From: Multifurca ochricompacta
Lineage: Eukaryota; Basidiomycota; Agaricomycetes; Russulales; Russulaceae
Direction of reading: 5' to 3'
Length of the DNA stretch: 51,395 nt
NCBI GenBank assembly: GCA_022496185.1
Contig: WTXG01000253.1
Location: 1 to 51,395 of the forward strand
Below are positions 11,079 to 22,378 of the stretch, one piece after another. The translations under genes and the position numbers were made by a program. The notes beneath the pieces were generated by a model that saw only the letters and a program-made list of their open reading frames with translations, did no database searches and was not told where the DNA came from. Numbering within the stretch: position 1 is the first letter of the stretch; every line of letters starts with the position of its first letter.

Positions 11079-12660
11079 CGCTGCACTTTTCCAATCTCGA
11101 AGTCCATTTTCCACCGCTCTTTTAGAGCGTTGCGATACTCAATCGCGGAGCGCTCACGCGCTGTGATAACGCCGAGTTTCTCGGAAGCGTCCGCTTTCCA
11201 CACGCGCACGTTGCCGCCATCCGAGCCAGAAAGCACGAAACGAGCATCAGCGGTGAAAGCGGTTGCGAGCACGCGTTGCATACGCTTTGTGTAGTACACC
11301 TCTGGATGCGTACCGCGGCCCTCCTGCCATATGCGTAAGGTGCGGTCCCAGCCACCAGAGACGAACTCAGTGCCGGTGGGGGACCAATCGCAAGACATTA
11401 CAGCAGAAACGTGTGCCTTGTATATCTGAGTAGGGGTACTGAGACGCCGAATGTCAAAAGCATATAAATTATGATCTTCAGATGCAAGGAGTATATTGGT
11501 TGGAAAAGTAGGGGACTAGGAGAGGTCATTATTTTTCATCTGTGAGCCTCGGTTAAGCGAAGCAGCAACACACGCAAAAGGATATATAAATACGTGCATG
11601 ACGATTCGCCGCTCGGCCTTACCGGTTCCAATGTCATAAAGGATAAAATACGATCGGAGCCTATACTGGCGAGCACGGAAGGTTCGGAAGGGTTAAAGCG
11701 GACCCGTGTTACAGACTCAGCAGAGGTTGAAAATGTGATATCCATCACGGAAGCGCTCCTGAGCATTGTTAGAAAAAGGGGAAAAATGTCAAGGTAGCGT
11801 GCGCACTTTGTCTCATCCCATATTTGGACTAGGGTTGAAGATGTCGCGAATATTGGATCCATGCTATGATGATCTATGGAGCTGTGGGATATACTGTATT
11901 AGCGACAGTGATGCGATCAATGTCCGGGGACTGACAGCAGCGTTCCTTTCCCAGGAAAGACAACAAGTGGTTTTGGCTGTAGAAGCGTCAGGAGACGCAC
12001 AAGGTAGATGGGTCAAGAAAACGCACCTGCGAAGGACCGGGCTCTGATGAATTTGATGGCGCCTCTTGGCGCACATTCCACATCTTGATGTTTCGGTCCA
12101 CACCACAGCTCAATATCCTCTTAACAAAATTTCCGAAACGTGGGTGTCAGAGGTCACCCTTCACAATGCCGGGAGGAGGAACATCTCGCAAAGATTCCTG
12201 GAGCGCAGCAAGGGAAAGTGTCGGGCCTTTGCTGGGCGAAGTGTGCGCACACCAAAACGGACGTACCACCGTCCCAACTTACACTAGCGATATCCGTGAT
12301 AGAATTGGGTCGACGTGAGAGGGCTTCTACGGCGTTGGAATGTCCTTCTAGTGCCGTGATGAATGGCTTGGAGAACATGCGTTCCATCTTGGCCGCGTTC
12401 AACGCGCGAATGGGCTCGCTGGCCTGTGCAAATGGATGTTGTAAAGGATCCAAATTTCTATGCGTCGGTGTTGGATCCCCTGGCCTCTCCGGAAGATGGA
12501 TGTTGAAGAACCGAGATTTTCTGGAAGTATAATTAGATGAATTAACAAAGTAATTGGGGATAACAGACTTACCACCATCACAAGTATCGCGTATCACAGT
12601 AAGCTGAGCGAGGGGGGTGGGGTTCGGGGGGAGCTAGTCATGATTATTAGTCAGCATTAT
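11079..12660 (-). pseudogene. Truncated, frameshifted SOF1/DCAF13-like WD40 gene
   Basis: SOF1 is an essential WD40 protein of the U3 snoRNP/small-subunit processome. Pieces in order: RNLDPLQHPFA...IRALNAAKMERMFSKPF (N-terminus), ILSCGVDRNIKMWNVRQ, DPIFATSSTLVQIWDET, VRFNPSEPSVLASIGSD, SAVMSCDWSPTGTEFVSGGW, YYTKRMQRVLATAF and RSAIEYRNALKERWK. They lie in at least three frames; breaks are visible near 12140-12170, 11900-11950 and 11640. The last exon ends at a GTGCGT donor at 11078, and the family's basic C-terminal Sof1 domain (the RHRHLPK region) is not found downstream. This looks like a dying copy cut off by island sequence; an intact copy should exist elsewhere. Confidence 0.75.
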
Positions 12661-13028
12661 GTAATGTGATGTGGCCCTTTTTCGTGCTGCTAAAAGTATT
12701 TGCTTGAACTTTGCTTGAACTTGCTTGAACTTTGAACTGCAACCTGCAACATATCAGAAATCGTTTGGGGACTGGACATCTCTAAGACCCAAAACTTTAT
12801 TCATACATGATACTGTATGTACATCTTCTCGACAGTCTTGGAGTTTGGCAACTGAAATATCAGACCCCCCACTAAGGATATCGCACAGACGACGCACCCC
12901 CCGACCTTATATTATTCACCCTTGATTCTTCCCAGGCCTGTTCAAATATAAGTCCCTCAATTAACAATCAATGCACAATACAACGCTATACCAATTCCGA
13001 CCAATAATACTTTTGGATGTTTCCCACA
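12661..13028. other. Spacer, nothing recognised
   Basis: It contains a tandem TTTGCTTGAAC-type repeat around 12700-12735. I see no convincing coding sequence. Confidence 0.5.
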
Positions 13029-13492
13029 TTACTCACCAGGAGTGACGTTAACGACAGTTCCTACAAGAAACAGTCAGTGACCAACGGGTGGTGCGACCAC
13101 TCTCACCGTGACATCCACAGTTTTGCCAAACATCAATGAGCCAAGCGTTCGGATCCCCGATACCATAAAGATTGTGCGGTGGCAGGCCTGCTTTTTGAAT
13201 TCTATCATCTTTCAACCAACCAAGGACGCGACTAGTTCAGGGTTCCTGATTTCTTTGGCTACCCCCGGATCCATCCTATTTTGTGTCGACAACTTGGCAC
13301 CTGCTTCCATGTTGCGTGACACTGGCGATTTCGTTAACGGTCTGAGTCGGAAACAAAACAGAAACGGTTACTAAATACCAACTTAGCCTCTTCAAATACT
13401 TCGTCGTCGGTTTTTGTACGTTTCTCTCACTCCTCACTTACCCTCGTCCTTGTGTATTGACGCCCGACCTGGCGTCCCCTAGGACGTCGCAT
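13029..13492 (-). CDS. Small unidentified protein, four exons
   Basis: Four minus-strand exons (13492-13442, 13341-13301, 13231-13107, 13060-13029) with GT-AG junctions close in frame to 249 nt, giving 82 aa. The core reads LGWLKDDRIQKAGLPPHNLY then GIGDPNAWLIDVWQNCGCHG. This looks like genuine coding sequence, but I do not recognise the family. Its ATG (13492-13490) overlaps the ATG of the divergent membrane-protein gene (13491-13493) within GCATGC, so one of the two starts may be wrong. It could be the remaining 3' part of a longer gene. Confidence 0.35.
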
Positions 13493-15148
13493 GCAAATCA
13501 TGTCTGAACCAAACACTGCGTTATGGAGTGCCCAACAAATCCGTCTCAACATGCTTAGCCCTGGCATTATCAGTCTTTTCATACAGGGCGTTGAAACTGG
13601 TCTGGTCTTGACACAGCTCTCGATTTGGCTCTCTTTGCCGGAGAGTTCAGAGTGTGTTTACATCATCATCCTGACTATTTTTGCAACAACGATTGGCTTG
13701 TAGGCATTGCACATTTACTGTGCTTTCTGTTTTCCTGATCTCCGGTAAAGCGTACAAACAGGCATCTCTATTTTCTCTGCTTGGCGAATTTACGTGGAGG
13801 AGTTCGGTCAATATGTAGGTACCACTCATCGTCACATATTGTCAGTCCTCACATAGTGTGTTGCTGCTGATTTTGATATTTTAGGTGACCCCGCTTGGAA
13901 TGATAGAGTCCATGTAATCCTCGTAGGTCATCTACCTGAAGTACCTCGATGATCCCGACCTTATGCGGTTTTCTTATGACTTCAGACCACGACTGCGGCG
14001 GCTTCCGTCCAGTTGTTCCTGATTTGGCGATGTTACTATGTCGGCCTTCGCCTCTCTCTCTCTCATAATAACCTCTTGTCGTGACTCACACACCAAACAG
14101 ATTCTCAAGAAAAATTTGTACATCATTGTAAGTTACATACCCGTTGTAATGAAAAGGCGTGCTTACTTTTCCAACTTAGATCCCACTCGCCTTTCTTTTG
14201 ATCGGCGAGGTCATAATATCCGTTTGGGTCACTGTGAGACTGGTGCTGCTTACCTCCCATGCATTACAGAGTCACCGTTTCTGGCCTCCTTGTGAGGGAT
14301 TCCTTTTGCTGGCTTCGGGCATTCATTTACTGATATGCACCCACGCAGTTCCCTTGTGCAATCTTTTCCCCACATGTGAGATAAGCACCGTCTATAATTT
14401 GCTTTTATGAATCTAAATATCTCGCGCAGTTTTGAACATCATTCTCAGCAGTATTCGTAAGTCATACACCTTTCATTTCTCAGAATCTCTCTCCCCATCT
14501 CAACTTACCGGGCGAACAATCAGTACTCCATTTTCTCACTCAGTCTAGAAGGCGGGTATATACAGAACAAACGCGCCAGGTATGCCGTGTCCCCACATAA
14601 GCGGTATCCCTCGTGTTGCTCAACTCCATCCTCTTCCAAGTCCATCGCGCATCTTATGACTGTTGTGTGGCAATCCGCTGTCCCGCCAACTGTCTGTCAC
14701 GTTGTTCTGTTCATAACATATATCATATCACATCAATTATACCCGGTATGTCTCTTCCCCGTCGTCATGGTCTTGCTCCATGTTTTTGCTATCGCAGCGC
14801 CTTGCTGGACCAACTCTAACTAAACATTTCTCACATATAGCATAAGAGGCAGATGTGGCATTCTGCGCTCCAAGGGATGATTGGGAAGCTCTATGTTCTG
14901 TCACTTTTCTACAACCTGTGCGCATCACCCGATTCTGCCTTTCTGTTGCGTGCACTGATGTTCACCGTCTCGATGCCGGTTGCAGAAACACTCGTACATT
15001 GTTTGTCAGCGAGCAAGAAGAACGACAAACGACATGCCTTTCTTCGCTCACGGTTCCTGTACTCGATGGGACAACAACTACTTCGCTCAATGAAGTGCAC
15101 TCACACACGCACCACGTTCGTCTTAATAACGATGAGATTTCAGTATAA
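13491..15148 (+). CDS. DUF6534-like seven-TM membrane protein
   Basis: The start reads MLSPGIISLFIQGVETGLVL (an upstream ATG at 13491, or this one at 13551). Then come GFVQTGISIFSAWRIYVEEF, VGDPAWNDRVHVIL, TTTAAASVQLFLIWRCYY, ILKKNLYII-IPLAFLLIGEV, VSLVLLNSILFQVHRAS, GKLYVLSLFYNL and a soluble tail ending HVRLNNDEISV. This is the order seen in the Agaricomycete DUF6534/7TM family, whose function is unknown. Early exons close well: 13491-13699, 13751-13818, 13885-13922, 13986-14039, 14101-14127, 14180 onward. I could not settle the splicing between about 14370 and 14850, so decay there is possible. Confidence 0.55.
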
Positions 15149-15600
15149 GGATTGTGAATTAGTTGTATATGCTTGTCTGCACGTCACAAGTATGTTGGAG
15201 GATTGCGGTTTGCCCCCTAAGGATTGCGGTCGATGGCCTAGGACCCGCGTATTACAGCGACAGCGGAAGATGTAAGGGCGCGTCCATTTTCGCTCACACC
15301 TCCACCCGGGAATTGTGCGACGTTGGACATGAGCTAGCCAGAAATACTGATGGAAAGATGCTATTTGTATTCGTATAAAATTTATTCGCCCCGTTTGCCC
15401 TGACCAGGGGAGTACGTCAAGTGGTACCACGGTGACCAGTCACAGGGGCGATCCCCACTGGGCCACTCTCACACATATCAGAGCGTAGCACAGGAATTGT
15501 GGCTAATTCAAAGATGGCGGCGTTTTCTTTTCTTTTGATGAAACTAAGGTAGCCGCAAACGTATGAATGGGTTGACAAATCTTTTGTGAGCACCCAGGGG
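15149..15600. other. Spacer, nothing recognised
   Basis: This lies between the membrane-protein stop and the LINE-like tail. It includes two near-repeats of GGATTGCGGT at about 15200-15230. I see no gene. Confidence 0.45.
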
Positions 15601-15616
15601 TCGTGTGTAGCTCAGA

Positions 15617-16260
15617 AGTTTTTTTTTTTTTGAATCAATTTTATTACGTGCGGCTACTCCAGGGTACATAGTAGCTACTGTAATATGAACAAAGAGTGGA
15701 GGCGTCACGAAGACATGTGTGAAAGCCCATAAGGAAAAATGGGGGTAGTATGTCCGAAACCGGGCCAAAGCCCTGGAGGGAGGGAGCGCAAAGCAGCTCA
15801 CCAGGTTATCCCCACCCCGAAGGGCCAGGGGGACTGAAAGGCCACCAAAGTGGCAGGAGAGGTGGCCAGGACACAGCCAGGCACACTAGGAGAACCAGCA
15901 GAAGGAGGGGGGAAACCAACTTGGGTGTCGCTGATAAAGACAGACCAAGTGGCAAAGGGTGACCGGGGCAGAGGGCTGTTAGGGCCATGCAGGCCGGTGG
16001 TAGGAGGGAGGGGCGGGAGGAGTGACGGGCAGGGGGCCCCCAACCCAGCAGGGGAGGGCCCAGACCAGAGGCAGGAGGGGGGTCGGGAGGGGGGTGCGGG
16101 CGGAGAAAGCCCCCAGGGCAATCGGGAGGGGTCCTGGGCAAAGGGCCAACCACATGTGGAAGGCTGGTGCCAGGGGCAGGAGGGGGTCTGGAGGGGGGAG
16201 CAACCCAAAGGGGCTGCACAGGAGGGGCCACACCCTCTACATCAGGAAAATGACATTTGC
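15617..16260 (-). mobile_element. LINE-like 3' tail (fragment A)
   Basis: Read on the minus strand, a GC-rich body ends in TATGTACCCTGGAGTAGCCG, then AATAAAA, then an A-run (plus-strand T-run at 15618-15630). The same tail layout is seen at 30319-30400. A 3' poly(A) with 5' truncation is the usual structure of target-primed LINE insertions. No reverse-transcriptase motif is left in this copy. Confidence 0.55.
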
Positions 16261-16300
16261 TAGAACGACTAGAATGGCTAGAATGACTAGAATGGCTAGG
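16255..16300. repeat. Tandem AGAATGACTAGAATGGCT repeat
   Basis: About four copies of a 9-bp theme (tagaatggc / tagaatgac). The adjoining CATCAGGAAAATGACATTTG segment recurs inverted at 25913-25939. Confidence 0.6.
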
Positions 16301-16570
16301 GCGCCAGATTGTATTTACTATATGTGGGAATAGCAGCGCGCATGCAGCATGAATCGATACCGGAGATGCCGGGCCGGACTAACTATCATACGCGTACACT
16401 TACGCTTGCATTCCAATACGCGTTAGAACCTCAGTCTTCTACCACAAAGACTGAGATTAGTGCTGCTCTCACTTGTGGCTATAGTATTTACTGATTCCTC
16501 CACTGTCGCGATTTGCTTTATAGGTACTAGTTACTAATATAGTATTCTACCAAGCGCGCCGTCACAGTCA

Positions 16571-18023
16571 CAGTGGCGGCGCTAGTGATTGGCAGGGGTA
16601 ACCCTGGGGTATCCTCGTTGGTACCCGTACCGTACCCGTACCCGTCACTACGGTACGGTAACCCGGGTTACCCGCGGGTCACCCGTGAAAACGCGTGCAA
16701 GTTCTTTACTTGCATCGCGCATTTCGGATACCCGGCCCGGGCCTTCCCGGACCAAGAAGATACACAACGCGTTCATTTGTGGCTGCTTAAGATCCCTCAA
16801 TGACTCTTATTTTATGTTCAGAAGATTAAGATAATTCATTATTCCATTTTTATTTTATTATTCTGCTTTCAATTTTATACAAGCACAACTAAAATACAGT
16901 ATACAGAGATGATTAGATAGGATGTTATAGAACATTGATGAAAAGCCTGTCAGATAACCACACAGAATGCAAAATAATTTGATGAACACATAGAAATTTG
17001 CAGGGGTAACCCCTGGATAATTGTTTTGATACCTGGGTTACCCATAAAATGAAACGCGTGCAAGTTCTTTACTTGCATCGCGCATTTCGGACATCCGGCC
17101 CGGGACATCCCGGTCAAGGAGATACGCACTTGGACACAACGCGTTCATTTATGGCTACTCAAGATCCCTCAAAGATTCCTATTTTATGTTCATAAGATTA
17201 AGATAATTTATTATTCCATTTTTATTTTATTATTCTGGTTTCAATTTTATACGAGCGTGACTGTTCTTTGCGTTTCTGCGCATTTCGGATAAATGGCCCG
17301 GGCCATCCCGGTCAAGGAGATAAGCATTTGGACACAACGCGTTCATTTATGGCTACTCAAGATCCCTCAAATATTGTTGGTTTATGTTCAGAAGATTAAA
17401 AGGATCCTTTATTTACATTATTATTTTATTATTCTGGTTTCATTTCATACAAGCGCGACTGTCCTGGTGCGTTTAAGTCAACCTTCCTTAATAGGAAGGA
17501 GGTCAGACCACCATGCGATGCAATGTAGTCGCTGCCCCATGCAGCTTGTAGATACACGCGGGCCTTGTTTCAGCAAACTAATTTGATAATTAGATTACAA
17601 TACAGTCTAAAGTAGTCTAGAGTGTATTTTAGATAGTGCCAGACTGGCAGAATTGGTCGCGCGTTAATAAAACAGATGTATCATGGTTTTCAAGAAAGTG
17701 GATCACTGATAAGGATTTTATTTTACATCGCACCGTTAATCTGCTTTGATATTTTGTATGATAATACTAGAACATATTTAACACAACCCTGTAGCATACA
17801 TCAGATGAGATCTTGTATTTTTGTGGCTGCAGATGTGTTTTATCTCGGAAATTCTACTGATCTTGTCAATGCATAATCGGCGCCTATACCCGCCAAACCC
17901 GCCGCGCGGGTACGGGTTTCCACGGGTTGGGAGCCATATACCCGTACCCGTACCCGGCAAAACCCGTGGCGCTTACCCGCGCGGGTATGAAACCCTTTGA
18001 CAATCACTAGGCGGCGCACACTG
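16571..18023. mobile_element. Non-autonomous hAT-like element
   Basis: The left end CAGTGGCGGCGCTAGTGATT and the right end (inverted: CAGTGTGCGCCGCCTAGTGA) form imperfect terminal inverted repeats. Both are followed by clusters of GGGTA/TACCCG subterminal motifs, typical of hAT elements. No transposase coding sequence is visible inside. I find no clear 8-bp target duplication, so the exact ends are uncertain; the insertion is probably old. Confidence 0.55.
16685..17400. repeat. Threefold internal repeat of the hAT-like element
   Basis: The block TCGCGCATTTCGGA...CCGGCCCGGG...ACAACGCGTTCATTT...AAGATCCCTCAA, followed by an AT-rich ATTTTTATTTTATTATTCTG segment, occurs three times (starting about 16695, 17065 and 17280). 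Unit lengths are unequal and each copy has diverged. Confidence 0.75.
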
Positions 18024-18366
18024 GCAAAGACTGAGCCATTCGCTTTATAGTCTCTCACACTATATATAGTGTAGAACAGGCATGGCACAGGCTTGGACTA
18101 AGATGCTATACTATTACTATCTATCTCACCCTGTTCGATGTAGAGACTTAGATACATTCAATAGAGTGATAGCAACCACTTTTATTATAGCAGCTATACA
18201 GTGGCTTTTATATGTACTATTTCGGCTACTTAATTAAACGAGTGCGTTATCTCGTTAATGATGTGACTTGATCACATGCCCGATCTTAGATGTATATTCT
18301 AAGTATATTGTGAACGCGTTTTTGATCTCATCATGTTGTGCTATCTAAGCGTGATCACAATTATGT

Positions 18367-21300
18367 CGGACCGCTATCCCGGTATCTCTGTACCGGTCAA
18401 CATATAGTATACCACACAAAACTACAGTACTGGTTAAAATGCAATCTCGTGTGCATGATGATCAATGTACTTATTGACATAGAAAAATTTGAATGTGTCT
18501 AGAGAATATGAGTCTGTGAGCCTGTGTAATGGTAATGGATTGCTACCATAAACCGGGATAAGATGTGCTGCTCGTAAGAATGCATCCAGATGCACAACAG
18601 CCTTGCGTTGTCTGCCGCCCTCCATGTCAAGCTGTACTACCCACATACCAGTAGTATTATCTGTTGAGACCCTTGTAAACCAGTCCACCAAAGAGCATGG
18701 ATATTCGACATTGTTGTACTTGAATGAGAACATGAGCTGAACATGCACAATATTGAGCCCTTGCATGCCAGGCTTTGCCTCATCTTCAACAACAAAGGCA
18801 CAATCACGTCTGGGTCCTTTTCCTTGCCATGATGGCGTCGAGTGGATGTGCTCACGTCGCATACCATAGATACCACTTGGGTCACTTGGTGCAAAGAAAG
18901 TTGCCACAGCAGAATGAAAGACAGAGATCTTGCTGGTAATAGGAGGGAGGCTTGTATCATTGAGGTGGAGCTGATCCACAAGAAATATTTGAGTGAGGTA
19001 AGGAAGATTTGGTTCGTTCACGACATTTGAAAGCTCTTCCAGTGATTGTGGATACCTGCGGGCTAATTGGAATGAAGATAGTGGAGTAATGCACAGATGT
19101 ATTTCTTACCCGGCAAGCGTGCAAGGACGACATGGCCAAGCACATTTTTTTCGTCCACAGCCCCTCCATTTTCATCATTGCTCTCATCATCATCTTCTCT
19201 TGATGTATCATTATTTGGCTGGTAGATATAAGAGATGTTTTGAGGCGGGATGTGGCCCGCAGGCAGCATACCGCGTGCCACAAAGTCAGAGTGCATAGCT
19301 GAAAGTTTATCAAGATGCTGGTTAGTCATAAGCATCTGACCCAAGGCATGATATCGATTGGAACGCCTCCATGGCTTTTTGACTGCTGAGATGTGGCGTG
19401 ATTCAGTAATGGATGAGCATAAACCACCAGGTGCACCAAAGTGTTCAATCAGTGAGTGATAGTGAACCAGAGCGTGTTGTCGTGGGAGGGAAAATCCAGC
19501 TGTATGGACGCCAGTAACGCGAAATATTTCGCGTAGATCTATGAATTTTATCAATGCTAGATCTAGGTTCTTCAGAGAGTCTTCATTGATATTTTGACGG
19601 TGCACAAGGTAATAAACATCAAGGGAAGTGGCGATGCATGTGACCATTTCATTTGGCACAAATCCAACTATTGAAGGTAAATATACCTGCCCTGACGTCG
19701 GCAAACGGCATGAGATCTTTTCTTGTAAGAATTACATACCTTCATCAGCGCCTTTGTATCATCACCGGTCCACTGCTTGAAGCGACGACCTTGAGGAAAG
19801 CGGCGAAGGCCTGAGAATGCCGGAACAGCTGCAATACTTGATCACAATTACCATAAGATAGATAACTTACAAGTAATGATTCTGTGACGCACCGACGGTC
19901 TATTTCATCAAGGATCTTGCGTGATTTGCTCTCCCCATGTTCCCGCAATAAATATTCACCAACCCAAGTAACCAAATGATCTTTGAACATTCCTTTGATA
20001 ACTTGATGCAGGAGATCTGGTGATAGCATCGCGTGAATATCTGCGCGGGGGAAATCATTTGTAAATGGCTTCAAATTTGCCAAATTAAGCGACATTAATT
20101 AAATGTCATGATAAGTTAACGCACTATGATGTCATCATCTATGCCATATTGATTCCATAAAGTCTTTGAGTCTAAGAAGTCAGCAAGTTCCTCTGTCAAT
20201 GCACGTGTGCGCGGAATGGTTGGCATTTCCAAGTTGTCTGAGAAAATCGGAAAAGTGATACATCTGTTGTGTTGTTAGCTGTGTGCTGTAAGATTGGGAG
20301 GATCCGATCTAAGACTTACTTTGGACACCAGCCTTGAACTATTCCGGTTAGCATCACTTGTTCAGGGTAATCAGCGATAAATGCGATAAGATCGTAAATT
20401 ATATGCCTGTAATGTCCATCAGGGCATCGTCGGATGGCTGGCTTTGTCATCCCCGGTAGGAGCGTCCTGAGTATGGCGGATAATGATGCATGATAGAGCT
20501 GGCGCTTGAATTTTCGAAACTCTGGGTCATCATCATATCTGCGATCACCTATATCTATTAATCAATAAATTTGAATATAATTAAGCAGTGGCTCACTCTT
20601 TGGAATGGCTAGAAATGCTATGGGTACAATGGCATTGCGATGCGCACGACGAACAGTATTGTGGATGTTGCCAATTGAAAGGTATAGTGGATGGTACTCG
20701 ACATGTCCTGTGGCGACAGACACAGTAGTTTTGTCGCAACCTAAAATAATAGGGCAGTACATAGCTCCGAAGGCATCAGTGTTGGATGCAAAGATCTCGT
20801 CCTATATGATCTTATCAGTTATTTTAGTTTATATCTTTAGATAATTGAATATATTCACACAATGTTTCCAAGAAACGTTGGCCGACATAATATCCCCCCA
20901 GCAACGCTGACCGTGCTCATCCAGTTCCATATAAGGGCGCACGTCAAAGTGTCCTTCGAAGTCAGGATTGTCCAACATTGCTGATATGGCAAGGTCTGGG
21001 TCGCGATACCAAACCTCATACGACGTCTGCTTCCAGCTTGGGGCATCCACTGGCATGTGAAGATCTTCAGAGAAGCCTGTAATGAAGCATTGCCAAGGAA
21101 CATCACCAAGCGGTGAGGAATCAATCTTTGCATATAGGTCTTGATGACACTCAAATGGCTCAGATGTGTCAAGGCCAGAATCTTCCAGGGATGCAAGCCA
21201 TAATTTCATGAGTAAATCTATATTGGATGCTGACATTTCAACGCAGCGATATAGGAGATCTGCAATCATAAACTGAGTCCGGTCGTCAAAGGGTGACCAG

Positions 21301-22087
21301 TCCGCATTTGATCTTTGCGTTCTTTCCTGTCGTGTGCTGCCAGGCGGTAGGAAGTTCCCGTCCAAGTCACAGGGAACAGCTTAACATACAAAAAAAATCA
21401 TGTATGTCAGAAGCATAATGAGAAATGCATTGAGATAGAAACTTACCAGTGAGATGAGCATGCTCAATCTGTTTTCTGCTTGGACCTGAACTGGAATATG
21501 GTGGTACATCTTGATAGTCCAGCCCATTTTGATGCAGAGGGGTCACACTGGAGGGATCCTGTCTTGGCCCTGTATCTGAATGGGCATTGGAGTTTGCATG
21601 AATCGACTGTATGTGGTACGTGCGGCCGTGTTGACTCTTGAAAGTGACAGGACAACCTGAGTACAAGCATGGGAGTCTACTATGAGAATTCCACATCATA
21701 TGGGTTGAGGGAATGCAGCTGTAAAAAGGGTTTTAGCTATCTATTCAGTCGTTGTGGTCAAAACTATATATTTATTAGTATCTTTACTTATTTAGATAGC
21801 AGATAGGATATTACTAAGCGTTAGCTAACTATGGTAAGGATAAGATATACTAATTCTTGTTGGGGTCAAATCTGAAGTGAACGCATACAAAGTAGAATCC
21901 TTATATACTACTAAATGAATGTGACGATAAGGAGAAAAATATTATCAATTAATTGTGACAAGATATGAAGGGGCATGTTGTGCGTGCAATGTGGAATTGT
22001 CTCTGAATCAGTTAATGGATGCACTTTAGATTATCTTATCAGGTGTCCGGCTGTCCGGTCCTCAACTATCCGGTTGCTACCGGTCCG
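18367..22087 (-). mobile_element. Plavaka-type DNA transposon, apparently intact
   Basis: It contains a full-length transposase gene (18434-21699). CCGG-rich imperfect inverted repeats sit on both sides: CGGACCGCTATCCCGGTATC at 18367, and CGGACCGGTAGCAACCGGAT on the minus strand ending at 22087. Plavaka elements are CACTA-related and common in basidiomycetes. The precise termini and target duplication were not established. A related terminal fragment lies at 6868-7300. Confidence 0.7.
18434..21699 (-). CDS. Plavaka-type transposase with N-terminal C2H2 finger
   Basis: About 965 aa in nine exons with clean GT-AG introns and no internal stop. N-terminus: C2H2 finger CLYSGCPVTFKSQHGRTYH. Then the family blocks in order: YEVWYRDPDLAISAMLDNPD, CPIILGCDKTTVSVATGHVE, YPLYLSIGN-like HPLYLSIGNIHNTVRRAHRN, GWCPKCITF, FTNDFPRADIHAMLSPDLLH, FKDHLVTWVGEYLLREHG, RRFPQGRRFKQWTGDDTKAL, a helical YLPSIVGFVPNEMV region and a C-terminal domain ending HHAHEIAF. 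These match the Plavaka transposase pattern (Asp/Asp/Glu recombinase fold by family knowledge). First exons: 21699-21447, 21379-20859, 20801-20597, 20548-20320. Conservation of every block and open frames suggests a recent, possibly functional copy. Confidence 0.88.
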
Positions 22088-22378
22088 TAAAACAGGAATG
22101 TGATCTGGTACTCACTAGGCTAGGTCGCCATCAAGGACGCCAGAAGTTATTGGAATTAGGCTATGGTAGGAGATTACTATACATGTACTCGGAAATTTAC
22201 CCAAGAAAAGTGGGGCGGTACAAATGGTATTAGAAATTAGGGAGATTAGAAATCAGAGAGGATATATAAGCCGATAAAAGATGGGGGGGAGTTCACGCGG
22301 CCTTTCAAATCCTTGGACTCATCCCCCTCTTATCCAACGATTATATTGATAAATTATCTTCATTCTCATTCTTCCATA
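21700..22378. promoter_or_regulatory. Divergent promoter region, transposase / companion gene
   Basis: This 680-bp AT-rich segment separates two genes transcribed away from each other. It contains the CCGGTC-rich right end of the Plavaka element (to about 22087), and a GATATATAAG TATA-like box at about 22260 upstream of the plus-strand gene. Promoter function is inferred from position. Confidence 0.45.

Noticed and set aside
13108..13374. Plus-strand 88-codon frame in the same place as the 82-aa gene
   Set aside because: The minus strand shows four splice-consistent exons with protein-like sequence; the plus frame has none.
15750..16263. Long overlapping open frames on both strands in the GC-rich segment, rich in Pro/Leu or Gly/Arg
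   Set aside because: Open frames on both strands at once reflect high GC and few stop codons. There are no conserved motifs or introns, and the segment ends in a LINE-type A-tail.
18100..18430. CCGG-rich ends near 18.37 kb as LTRs of a retrotransposon
   Set aside because: The similarity to the 22.05-kb end is inverted, not direct, and the gene between them is a Plavaka-type DNA transposase.
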